Part shown: positions 44,050 to 54,122 of the stretch, in pieces
Position numbering within the stretch: the stretch's first letter is position 1
Layout: the number at the start of each line of letters is the position of its first letter
DNA from: Prorocentrum cordatum
Taxonomy: Eukaryota > Sar > Dinophyceae > Prorocentrales > Prorocentraceae
Assembly (NCBI GenBank): GCA_963575745.1
Contig: CAUYUJ010003594.1
Location: 1-64,000 of the forward strand
Reading direction: 5' to 3'
DNA length: 64,000 nucleotides
Made by a program: the position numbers and the translations under genes
Notes under the pieces: model-generated
Seen by the model: the letters and a program-made list of their open reading frames with translations, nothing else
What the model was told of the DNA's origin: nothing
The model's database searches: none

Positions 44050-44640
44050 ACATTATTGCATCAAAGTGTGGTTCCTTGAAGCAGCGGCTTTTGGCTTTGA
44101 ATCGCTATGTGTTGCCATGTCTCTTGTGCAATATCGGGATCCTGAACTTAACGCAGCGGCACCTACAGCAGTTCCGTGCCACCGAAGATGCCATGCAGCG
44201 ACGGGTCGTGCGCTTCAAGGTACCCGGCGAGTGGAGAGAGTGGGGGGACGAGACAGGAGACTATTTGGCAGTATGTCATGCGCGTCCACATCGTTACAGA
44301 GCCAAATGCAATCTGGAATGTTGGCACGTTAGTGCTCTAGGGCGTGTTTTCGATTGGGCTGGTCATGTTGGATGATTTTCACATTGGGCCCCGGAGCGGC
44401 TCGCTTACAAATCGCTCTTGCTTCGCGGCGCGGCATACCTGCAGACGCTGGAATACATGCTCGGTCAGCAAGCACACGGTCGCAAGTTCAAGGTGTGGCG
44501 TTGGGAACAGCAATTTGCCAGAGAGTTTGGCCGGGATTGGATGCATCTCGCGCTGGACAGCGAAAGCTGGGCTACGTTAGAATCTTCATGGGTTGAGCGC
44601 CGGACAAGTTGGCACAAACAGTAGTTTTATCCCTGAGCGT
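44050..44640 (+). pseudogene. LINE C-terminal region
   Basis: Frames at 44076-44375 (L..LNRYVLPCLL, then MQRRVVRFK) and 44418-44624 (W.R...FGRDWMHLALDSESW..LESSWVERR) match the region after RT in LINE ORF2-type proteins. They are separated by stops and frameshifts near 44375-44418. Confidence 0.65.
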
Positions 44641-44702
44641 TTCTAGTCTCACTGCCAGGTCTCCCTGAGCTTGCCAAGGCAGCGCCAAATAGGTCAAAAT
44701 AG

Positions 44703-44753
44703 GTCGTCGTCGTTGTCGTCCGTCGTCGTCGTCGTTGTCGTCGTTGTCGTCGT

Positions 44754-44787
<34 letters not shown>

Positions 44788-44930
44788 CGTCCTTCGTCGT
44801 CGTCCGTCGTCGTCGTCGACGTTCTTCTTCGTCGTCGTCGTCGGTCCTCCGTCGTCGTCGTCGTCGTCCGTCGTCGTCATCGTCCTCGTCGTCGTCCTCG
44901 TCTTCGTCCTCGTCCTCGTGGTTGGCTTCC
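44703..44930. repeat. GTC trinucleotide array 3' of the LINE
   Basis: GTCGTC with GTCCGTC interruptions, the same type as in the 1.5-kb element; it may be the microsatellite tail of the LINE. Confidence 0.9.
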
Positions 44931-45000
44931 TCCCGCATGGGCCCGCCGAGGAGGCCGGGGCGGCCGAGGGCGGCGGCGCCGGCGGGGACAGGAACCGGTG

Positions 45001-45123
45001 GTTGAAAGATGGGGTCCTGAGGGATGGGGTCCTGAGGGAAGGGGTGCCTCAAACAATGTAGATTCACCCTTGGGTCCTTTCTTATCCTCAGGACCCCCAG
45101 TCCTCAGGACCCCATCTTTGAAC
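45001..45123. repeat. Inverted repeat, ~38-bp arms
   Basis: AAAGATGGGGTCCTGAGG is doubled on the left (45004-45036), and TCCTCAGGACCCC is doubled, ending in CATCTTTGAACC, on the right (45084-45123). Loop about 48 nt. Confidence 0.85.
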
Positions 45124-45640
45124 CATCGAGAGGAACGCCTCCGAGGAGGAGTGGTTGCCCCCAGACGATAACGAGAGGCCGGCCGCCCACGTCCGCGGCC
45201 AGAGGCTTGGGGGCCCTTTTTGGGGGCGGCGGGCGCCGCCTGCGTGGGCGCCTCCCGGAGGTAACCGTCGGCGCGCACATGGAGGGGGCTCGTCGATCCC
45301 GGCTGTTCCTCCCCACCTCGGTGCACCCCCCCGTTCCGCGTCGGCCGCGGTGTGTTTCCCCTCGAGTCCCAGCCTTCCTGGCTCCCCCTTGCTGCCCTTC
45401 CGCTGGCGAGGGCGGGGTCTCAGAGGGTGTGGGCCTTGTTCAAGGGGCCCAGAGGCTCCTGAGGAGCTTTTTCTTAAAAGTTCAGATAGTTTCTGAGCAG
45501 GCCCCTGTCTTCTGGGAAGGCCCCTCACTCCTTGGCAGGCCGCCTCCTTCGCCCCAATGGCCTCCAGAGCACTTCTCGTGGGGCCCAGTTCGTTCCCGAT
45601 TTGCAGGCGTCGACTTGTGGGAAGGATAGGGATCAGGGGA
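45124..45640. other. No gene recognised
   Basis: GC-rich; both strands are open for 100-140 codons without motifs. Ends in a purine/GGA tract (45640-45714). Confidence 0.4.
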
Positions 45641-45714
45641 AGGGAAAGGAGGAGAGGGCGGAAGAGGCGGAGGAAGAGGAGGAGGCGGAGAAAGCGGAGG
45701 AGGAGGAGGAGGAG

Positions 45715-46635
45715 GTGGACCAGTGTAAACCCAAGACTCTTCAACGATGTTGCAATCAACCCTCCCTCCAAGTTCCCTCTTCATAACCCCCTACAAGGAG
45801 TCATACACACTGCGGGAAGGGCCCCGTTGGAAGACGAACGTGTGCAAATCCTGTACCGTGCCAGACATAGTACCATTCTTGGGAATTCGATGCTGCGAAT
45901 CAACCTTACTGTTGCGTCTTGACAATCCTGAGTCGTGCCATGCCATCATTCGCCACGAATCAACGTAAGTGTTGCGCCCTGACAGTCCTACACTTCCCCG
46001 AAGCACCAGTTCTGGGAAGTGAACCATGAGAACCCTTGAAACCTTTCAATTTAAAACGAATGTGCACGGCGCTACGGCGATAGCCACACTTTGAAAATTG
46101 GCCGCCATCCATCCGTGAAGCTCTTGCATTTTCAGACGAGTGTGCGCGACGCTAGGGCGAGAGCCATACTTTGAAAACGGGCCGCCCTCCATCCGTGAAG
46201 CTCATGCAATTTTTTTCGACGAATGCGCGCGGTGCTCAGGCGAGAGCCACATTGTGAAAACGGGCCGCCTTCAATCTGTCAAGCCCTAGCAAATTTGGAA
46301 GCCGAGTGTGCGCGCTCTAATACAAGAGCCACACTTCGAAACCGAGTCTCCCTTCATCCGTGAAACAATGTGCGCAGCGCCAGGGCGAGAGCCACACTTT
46401 GAAAACGGCCCCCCCCTCCATCAGTGAACGTCAAGCAGTTTTTTCTTACGAAAGTGCGCGGCGCTCATGCGAGAGCCACATTTTGGAACGGGACCGCCCT
46501 CCATTTGTAAGAACGTTGCAACTTTTCAAGCTTGAGGATCACAGTTGGTGAGGAAGTCTTAGGCGAAACGCCTGGCCCGCCCTTCCGAGCGGCCTCGGGG
46601 TGCGACAGGGAGGAGTTATTCATAAGGAAAAGGAA
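45715..46635 (+). mobile_element. Dispersed repeat element, copy 2 (internal ~82-bp repeat, about 6 units)
   Basis: Same layout as 1972-2653 and likewise preceded by a GGA tract. Internal units with GTGCGCG.CGCTA.GGCGAGAGCCACA and CCGTGAAGC recur at about 46057, 46139, 46222, 46305, 46370 and 46455. The 3' end again reads CGGCCTCGGGGTGCGACAGG, then GTTATTCATAAGGAAAAGG. Copy-number variation of the inner repeat explains most of the length difference. Confidence 0.8.
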
Positions 46636-47643
46636 TGGAGGAGCGGGAAGGAAGGAGCGTGCTGGTCTGCTGTCCGTACGTGCCGAGAATTGCGGTTCGC
46701 TCGCATCCCGTTTAGGAGTGTGTGTTCGCAGTCGGAGGTTGCCCCTGGTGAGCCAGGAAACCAGTTTCGGTTCGCGTCGTGCGTGCGGACGAGGCGAAGC
46801 TGCGCGGGGGCTACGATATGTCGGCCGAGGCCCGCGGCCCGCGGCCGAGGACCAAGGTGGGGAACAAGTTTACATGCGGTCTACGCGGCATCCTGAGGTT
46901 GTCTCGTGGGCTGTTCCAAGGATTGACTTTGCAACTGTCTCTCCATCAGTGGCCTGTAGGCACTTCATTGTCCAAACTGGCAGCCCAAACGAAGTACGGC
47001 TTCGATGGATTGCGCGCGTCACTGACCATGAGCATTGCACAACTGAGGTGAGACCCGACGCCCGCACATACGACGAGCGCACACGCAGAATCAAGTATCC
47101 CAGTACGGAGATGTTGCTATCATTGGCAAGAATCTGCTTGTAGCATGGACCAGAGAGGAGGATAGAACAAGAGGGATGATTCGCCTGCGGCACCGCGCGC
47201 GCTCACACACCATGCCACGGCCGATCAATGAACGAGGAAGATGTGGCATCAAGCTTTCGATCATTGCCATGGCACTTTGTATCCTGATCAGAAGTAAAGT
47301 TAAAGGCATCGTTCACTTACCAAACCCAGTCTGAGAGATCAAACAACAGAAATGACACCCATGCGTGCACCGACATCATCACTTTCTTTATCAAGGGTGG
47401 CTGGAGTCCTACGGCACCCAGCTCCGCAAGCTTGAAGCACAGCGTCGACCTCAAATGATGTCCGTGCCTGCAGTGCGATCGATCACTCTGACCAAATGCC
47501 CGATCACTCTTCTGAACTGGTGAAGGGCCGCACGTACTTGCGCAGATGACCCTGACAAGTTAGGAACCACCCTGCACTGTACATAGTTCACAGCTTAGCA
47601 AACAGCCACGAGCAGAACGTGGCAGTGATGCTGCCTGAACGAG
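46636..47643. other. No gene firmly recognised
   Basis: A 90-codon frame (46779-47051) and a 203-codon frame (46532-47143) overlap in different phases; the second begins inside the repeat. Neither has a motif. From about 47100 the sequence becomes clearly less GC-rich. Confidence 0.4.
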
Positions 47644-47678
47644 ATGAGTGGCCGACACTTCAATTCATCCCACGCCGA

Positions 47679-47713
<35 letters not shown>

Positions 47714-48576
47714 CAACTCTTTGCTCTAAGGCGCAGAGACCAAATTGCAAATACATGGATCGGACTCCTGTGCAGGTGGTAGAAATACATGCGAATCATC
47801 TTGCGACCAAAGAGTTCTTGATCATACTGGCACCAATCTTCGTACCGCACCCAGTCGATACCCTCCGACTCCACAAGTTTGAGGTCTGCGCGGCTGTGCG
47901 TCATGGGGCAACAGAGGGTCATCTCCTGACTTCCCTTGTCAACGCCGACACACGCAAACGTTGCCAAAACATGTTTCACACGCCGGGCTACTGCTACAGC
48001 GGAGACCCATGCCAAGAGACTCCGTGCTTGCCTCCAGGGTGCTCTGGGTTTCTTGGGTTTCGATGGTTTTGCGACGGAAAGCGTGACGTTCGCACACCAA
48101 ACATCAATGTACGTCCTGGGGTCTCAGGGTTGGGTTTCTTGTGGAAGGTTTCGTGTGGACTAGCCTCCACTGTACTGGTGGTATGCTTGGGTAGCGGCCA
48201 AGAAGCTCATGGACACGAGATCGCAAATCATCATGTTGACGCCGCTGGCATTGCCTTTGATGCCCGACGGCAGAAACATTCCAAATTCGACGATCCGATC
48301 AATACCTCGGCCACGATTGTGCAAAGGCAGCTGCACGATCGTACAAACACATGCCCATCAACTTTCTGCAGCCCCGTGATATCTTGCCTGCAGCACGGAC
48401 TCCCAACCGATTTCGACGGCTCAGCGAGGATTCGCCGTGAGGTTTTGCAATCATCAAATATGTTTGGACAGGTTGGGAACTCATCTGATTTTGATAATGA
48501 TTATTCGCACGTCTATTTTGCAATATCTGAAATGCACATTCGCACACGACAGGTCAATGATCTTCGCACGCGCTAA
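47644..48576 (+). CDS. 310-codon ORF in an AT-richer island, unrecognised
   Basis: The frame runs from an ATG at 47644 to a stop at 48576 and passes through a (TA)n tract (47682-47709, read as alternating Tyr and Ile). At roughly 50% GC a 310-codon frame is unlikely by chance. However, the sequence has no recognised domain, the microsatellite lies near its start, and no intron borders of the local AG|G type are evident. It could be a genuine exon, a pseudogene or a chance frame. His/Cys are frequent (GYCYSGDPCQETPC, then FRWFCDGKRD). Confidence 0.25.
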
Positions 48577-49555
48577 CCGATGACGACCATATTCACGAGT
48601 CGCAGATGTCAATTCTCCGCACAACCTTGTCCAATCACAAGGGACAGGTTTGCACATTATTGTCCTTCGTGTTGCTGAGTTCTCGCACCCCACAGCGGGG
48701 ACAAGGCATCATATCTTGCACTGTACTGCAATTTTGTCACGCTGGTCGGCTGGGCGGCGTGCTAATGTGGTTAGCAATCACGCCCGAGCTTGGCCAGCAC
48801 GCAGCTCCTCTTCTTCAGTTGGCAAGTGTTTTGTGATTGGTTTGCACAGCTCCCCTGGTATAGTTTCCACCGCAGTCTCAATATGCATGGGTGCCCTGTC
48901 CCCACGCCTCTGTGGCAGAATGATCTAATGATGGCTGGTGGTTGCCCAAGACACTCTCACGCATTCCAGCCAAGTTCAGATCAGGCCTGAACATGGCAAT
49001 TGCCTGGGACTTATTATATAATCGGTCCGTAAACACCTGGCGACTCACAGACAGGGAAACACGTTAACCTGGACAATTGCACCGTCGACATAGCTCACAT
49101 AATTTTCCTTTGCCCCGCCCTGCCATGAAAGCGTCCCGATGCGACTGAAGCCTCTCATACGCATACATTCCTGTTTGTCCTATGTGAGGTTGTGTGCACC
49201 ATGGCGCCGCGAAACCATGCACACGTCCTTTTTTGGACTGGTCGGGCATGCCACGCCGAGGTCGCATGCACGTCTCAAACGACTACAGTTTCGGATCGAA
49301 TACTTGTCGGGATAATGGCAGCTCGTCACAGTGCACTTCGGCTTACACCCGCTCGATACAACGGATGGCATTCCAATCATCCTATCCTTTTTCATGCCCC
49401 CCTTGCCTTCTAGTTATTACCTTCTGAATCCCCTAGGCGTTTCAATATAATGCCTGCTTCTATCTTAATTTGCACGCTTCCACTACCCCACCGATTCATT
49501 GAATCAGTGTCCCCAGCATGTCGAACGTGTCTCCGAAAGTGCGCCAGTGGATCTC
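48577..49555. other. AT-richer island, no feature recognised
   Basis: Frequent stops in all frames; no repeat, RNA gene or domain seen. Confidence 0.4.
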
Positions 49556-49566
49556 CCTGAATACAC

Positions 49567-49745
49567 TAAAGGGGGTGGGGGGGTTCCAGAACCCCCCCGC
49601 CCTCCCCCCCCTCCCTTGAAGGGGAGGGGGGGGCCCGGCCCCCCCCCCCCCGTTTTGGCGCTGAAAGGGGGGGGGGGTCGGAACCCTCCCCCCCCCCTCC
49701 CCCCTTTGCGCCGGAAAGGGAGCCGGGGAGGGGGGGCTTCTCTCG
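49567..49745. repeat. Poly-G / poly-C blocks (left flank of the heptamer array)
   Basis: Alternating G7-G10 and C7-C12 runs with AGGGGAGGGGGGG..CCCCCC complementarity. Similar blocks lie at 51493-51690, so the array is bracketed. Confidence 0.9.
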
Positions 49746-49769
49746 CTTCTCCTTTCTGCGCCAGAGAAG

Positions 49770-51395
49770 GTGGGTAGGGAGTAGGGAGTAGGGAGTAGGG
49801 AGTAGGGAGTGGTTAGTAGTGAGTAGTGAGTTAGTGCGTAGTGAGTAGTGAGTCTTGGGTAGCGAGTAGTGGGTAGTGAGTGGCGAGTAGGGAGTAGGGA
49901 GTAGGGAGTGGTTAGTAGTGAGTAGTGAGTTAGTGCGTAGTGAGTAGTGAGTCTTGGGTAGCGAGTAGTGGGTAGTGAGTGGCGAGTAGGGAGTAGGGAG
50001 TAGGGAGTGGTGAGTAGTGAGTAGTGAGTTAGTGCGTAGTGAGTAGTGAGTCTTGGGTAGCGAGTAGTGGGTAGTGAGTGGCGAGTAGGGAGTAGGGAGT
50101 AGGGAGTGGTGAGTAGTGAGTAGTGAATAGTGAATAGTGTGTACTGATAAGTGAGTAGTGAGTGGCGAGTAGTTAGTAGTGAGTAGTGAGTAGCGGGTAG
50201 TGAGTAGTGAGTACTGGGTAGGGAGTAGGGAGTAATGAGTAGTGGGTAGTGAGTAGTGGATAGTGAGTAAAGGGCGGCAAGTAGTGATTAGTAAGTAGTG
50301 AGTAATGGGTAGTGCGTAGTGCGTAGTGAGTAGTGAGTAGTGAGTAGTGAGTAGTGAATGGTGAGTAGTGAGTAGTGAGTAGTGACTAGAGAGTAGCGAC
50401 TACTGAGTAGTGAGACGAGAGTAGTGAGTAGTGAGTAGTGAGTACTGAGTACTACGTAGTGCGCTGTGAGTAATGAGTAGTGAGTAGTGATGAATAGAGA
50501 GTAGTGGGTAGTGGCAGTGGGTAGTGTGTAGTGAGTAGCGAGTAGGGAGTAGCGAGTAGTGAATAGTGAGGAGCGACTAGGGCGTAGTGAGTAGTGAGTA
50601 GTGAGTAGTGAGTACAGAGTAGTCAGTAGTGAGTAGTGGGTAGTGCTTAGTGAGTAACGACTAGGGAGTAGCGAGTAGTGAGTAGCGAGTACTGAAGTGA
50701 GTAGTGAGTAGTGAGTAGGGAGTAGGGAGTTGGGAGTAGCGACCGGTGGGTAGTAAGAAGTGGGTAGCGAATCGTGGGTAGTGAGTAGCGATTAGTGAGT
50801 AGTGAGTAGTGGGTAGTGAGTAGTGACTAGTGACTAGTGACTCGTGACTGTGACTAGTGACCAGAGACCTATGTAGTGACTAGTGAGTAGGGAGTAGTGA
50901 GTAGTGAGTAGTGAGTAGCGGGGAGTGAGTAGTGTGTATTGAGTAGCGAGTATGGGAGTAGCGAGTAGTGAGTATTGAGTACTGTGTAGTCAGTATTGTC
51001 TAGGGAGTAGGGAGTAGGGAGTAGCGAGTAGCGAGTAGTGGGTAGTGAGTAGTGATTTGTGGGCAATGAGTAGTGAGTAGTGAGTAGTGGATTAGTTGGT
51101 AGTGGGTAGTGAGTAGTGATTAGAGAGTAGTGAGTAGTGAGTAGTGAGTAGTGGGTAGTGCTTAGTGAGTAGTGAGTATTGAGTAGTGGGTAGTGAGGAT
51201 TGAGTAGTGAGTAGTGAGTAGGGAGGAGGGAGTGGTGAGTAGGGATTAGTGAGTAGCGAGTAGTGGGTGGTGGGTAGTGAGTAGTGGATAGTGAGTAGTG
51301 AGTCGTGAGTAGTCAGTAGGGGGTAATGAGAAGTGAGTAGCGAATAGCCAGTAGTCAGTAGTGGGTAGTGAGTAATGAGTAGTGGGTACTCTTTG
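49770..51395 (+). repeat. TAGTGAG heptanucleotide array with 99-bp higher-order unit
   Basis: About 1.6 kb of TAGTGAG / TAGGGAG / TAGCGAG variants. At the left end a 99-bp higher-order unit repeats three times (TCTTGGGTAGCGAG at 49853, 49952 and 50051). The rest is a heterogeneous heptamer array. No frame is meaningful. Confidence 0.95.
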
Positions 51396-51470
51396 GGGCT
51401 GGGGTTAGTGGTTGGGGTTCGGGTTAGGGGTTTCGGTTAGGGGTGAGGACTAGGGGTAGGGGTGGCGGGG
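51396..51470 (+). repeat. Degenerate telomere-like stretch
   Basis: GGGGTTAGTGGTTGGGGTTCGGGTTAGGGGTTTCGGTTAGGGG-type sequence directly follows the heptamer array. It contains several TTAGGG cores, close to the TTTAGGG repeat known from dinoflagellate telomeres. Confidence 0.6.
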
Positions 51471-51492
51471 GTCGGGTTCCGGAGTCAGGGGC

Positions 51493-51690
51493 GGCGTGGC
51501 GAAAGGGGGGGGGGGTGCGGCCAAAGGGGGGGAGGGGGGGCCGCTCTTTGAAAGGGGGGGGGGGTCCCCGACGGATCGGGGAAAGGGGGGAAGGGGGGGG
51601 GGTCCCCGACGACGGATCGGGGAAGGGGGGGAGGGGGGGGGTCCCCGACGACGGATCGGGGAAGGGGGGGGGTCCTAACCCCCCCCCTTG
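51493..51690. repeat. Poly-G blocks with GACGACGGATCGGGG units (right flank)
   Basis: G7-G12 runs alternating with TCCCCGACGACGGATCGGGGA, a ~45-bp tandem unit repeated about three times. Confidence 0.9.
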
Positions 51691-51699
51691 GGGAGATCC

Positions 51700-52029
51700 A
51701 GCGGCGCACCCTCTACTCCGTTCCCTCTTCAAACCACCCGCCAATTCACAGGCAGCGCACCATAGCCGCAGCACAGGAGCGCTGCTCCAGCTGGATAGCA
51801 GACGGTGGGTCATCAATTACAAAGCACGAGCAGAGAAACATATGACCGTTCCCCCCGTACGTTACACCTCTGCGAACAATGGCAGTATTGAGATGATTCC
51901 GCCATCGAGCAATGGGTTAGGTCCCGTAGGATGACAGAATCCGCAGTTTCTTTTTAATCAACGGGATGTTCATGTTCCGCACCTGCATCTCACAAACGAA
52001 CTACGGATTCGATGCATCGCGCGCTTCAC
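51700..52029. other. Unique sequence, no gene
   Basis: Mixed composition; nothing recognised. Confidence 0.4.
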
Positions 52030-52545
52030 GTGGGTTGTCCCGTGGGTTGTTCTGTGGTTGTCCCGCGGGTTGTCCCGTGGGTTGTTTAGTGGTTGTCCCG
52101 TGGGTTGTCTTGTGATTGTTCGTGGGTTTTTCTGTGGTAGTCGCGCGGGTCGTCCCGTGGTTGTTTTGTTGTCATTCCGTCGGTTGTCCCGCGTTTGTCG
52201 TATGCGTTATCTCGCGAATGTCCCGTGCGTTGTCGAGTTCGTTGTCCTGTGGTTGTCCCGTTGATGGCCCGTGGGTTGTTTCGTGATTGCTTCTTTTTGT
52301 GTTTTGTGGGTTGTGCCGCGTTTTATCCCGCGGTTATTCCGCGGGTTGTTATTCCGTGGGTTGTTTTGTCCTGAGGTTGCTTCGTGGTTGTCCCGTTTGT
52401 TGTTTCGTAGGTTTTCGGGCTGTTGTCCCGTGGGTTGTCCAGCGTGTTGTCCCGTGGCCGTCGCGGGTTTCTGTCCCTTGGTTGTCCCGTGGTTGTCCCG
52501 CGATTTCCCCGTGTGTTGTCCGATGAGTTTCCCCATCGTGCTCAT
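52030..52545. repeat. GTTGTCCCGTG 11-mer degenerate minisatellite
   Basis: GGTTGTCCCGTGG-like units throughout with frequent TTGTTTCGTGG variants, so both strands appear open. Followed (52550-52720) by a weaker repeat of ATCGACATGCAAGTC-like units. Confidence 0.85.
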
Positions 52546-52974
52546 TTGCAAGTGATGTAACAATCGACATGCACATTCTCACGTAGGTATGCAAATCGAA
52601 GTTCACAGTGAACTGCAATCGGCATGCAAGTCACACTTGACATTGCAATGCACATCGAAATTCACTTCGAATGTCCATCGACATGCAAGTCATCAGGATC
52701 ATTTAGTTGCAAATTGGTATGCGTTTGACACGTCGTCCAATTACATTTGAAAGGTATGCCGCGATGCAACTCGCAATGCGTAAGCAATCATGAGCGCGCT
52801 TCGAGTCCTTCGATTCAACAGCATTGGATGCTCGTTTCCACTGCGTTCGCGTGAAGTCGTGCATCAGGAACGAGACGGATGATGGGGCACAGGTTGAGCA
52901 GAGAGGATGATGAGAAGGACGAGGAGGAGGATGGTGAGGAGGTGAAGGAGACAGGGAGTGGGATAATAATGAAG
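52546..52974. other. ATCGACATGCA-like short repeats, then GGA/GAT purine patch
   Basis: Quasi-repeats with ATCGACATGCA and CATGCAAGTCA to about 52720, then unique sequence, then a purine-rich patch (52900-52965) that leads into CTTGG satellite, as in the composite repeat. Confidence 0.5.
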
Positions 52975-53530
52975 ATGCTTTGGCTATTGGGGCAGGGCGG
53001 GTTCATTGTGGGGCCTTCTTGGCCAGTGCTTGGTCGCTCTCCTGGGGCTGTCTTGTGGGCTTTTTGTGGCCCTCTTGGTCCGCCTTGGTAACCATGGAGC
53101 ATGGAGGTTAAATTTGTTGTTTCGGTGGTCTCTTAACTGTTCTTGTCCTCTCTGGAAACATCATTGGGCCATCTTGGGGCCGCCCTGGGCAGTGTCATAA
53201 GGTCAGGGGTCTCTCTTTGACTGGTAGAGGGTCCTCTTGAGCACTCATGAGGACTTGGTACGCTTGGAAAAAATGCGCACTGAAGAAGCGAAAGTCAGTT
53301 CGGCTCTTTGGTCGTCAGAATTCTCTCGTGGAGCCTGTGGGGCTTCTCGTGCGCTCCTGGTGGCCGCTCGAATCGCCTCAAGGCACACTGGGCCGTCCTG
53401 GCGGCCACCCGTAGCCCTCTTTGACCTTGTGGACGGCATCTTGTCGTTCTCTTGGGCGCCAAGGTGCGCGCCGCTCACGGCTATGATACCCCGGCGACCA
53501 AGAGGGAGGCCTGGGGCATCAGTGGACTGG
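52975..53530. repeat. Diverged CTTGG-phased satellite
   Basis: CTTCTTGGCC, CTCTTGGTCCGCCTTGG, CATCTTGGGGCC and related motifs at roughly 10-12 bp spacing, more diverged than at 1-1250. Confidence 0.6.
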
Positions 53531-53737
53531 GCTGTAGGATAACGAATGAGCGACAGAAGAAAACGGGGTCGTCCGCGCCGACATCGGCGCGTAAGCTGCC
53601 CGCGTAAGGTCGCGCGTAGGTACCCTCGCGTCCAATGTAGCGTGCCGCGCTGGCGGCCCGCGTAAGCCACCGCGTAAGGTCGCTAGGCCAGCCGCGTGAG
53701 ACTCGTGCCTTTTCGTCGCTCAAATGCATGAAGATCA

Positions 53738-53873
53738 ATTTTCGGAGGCCCGCGCGGACTTCTCGTGCCGGCGCTGGGCCCCACTTGGCGGCGCCTCTGG
53801 CGCCGCTCCTGGAGCGACAGGGGAGGAGGGAGGTCCAGCGCCGACCCAGGGAAGCCGCGTGGGCCTCCGAAAA
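53738..53873. repeat. Foldback element ~135 bp upstream of the Cys-repeat gene
   Basis: TTTTCGGAGGCCCGCGCGG on the left (53739) is mirrored by CCGCGTGGGCCTCCGAAAA on the right (53854-53872), with further inner symmetry (GGCGCTGGGCC..GGTCCAGCGCC). MITE-like; it is not part of the coding sequence chosen here. Confidence 0.75.
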
Positions 53874-54122
53874 GTAGTGCTCCGCATCGAGCCGCATCGC
53901 AGATGCATCGGCGATGCGGCGCGATTGTCCGACCTTATCTGCTCGGGTCCGATTTCGGAGGCCTCTATAGAAAAGCTCCGCCCCCCCCTCCCCCCAACAC
54001 ACAACCGGCATTTATTTGATTGTCCAGAGTGTTTGCCAAACAGTTCTTGCCCGTTCGGTCACTCTCTTTTTGGGTACATTGGGCTAGAGGGTGCTAGTTT
54101 GGACAAGGGGCAGACATCTCCC

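Larger units (their letters stand above)
40805..44640 (+). mobile_element. LINE-type retrotransposon, degenerate
   Basis: A contiguous run of broken frames holds, in order, an apurinic-type endonuclease, an RNase H-like domain, a reverse transcriptase and a typical LINE C-terminal region. Frames change at about 40.9, 42.4, 43.1, 43.5, 44.04 and 44.4 kb, so this copy is dead. It is followed directly by a GTC microsatellite (44703-44930). No terminal repeats are seen. The domain order is unusual (see findings). Confidence 0.8.

Noticed and set aside
49772-51395. CRISPR-like array
   Set aside because: Units are 7 bp without unique spacers; this is a satellite.
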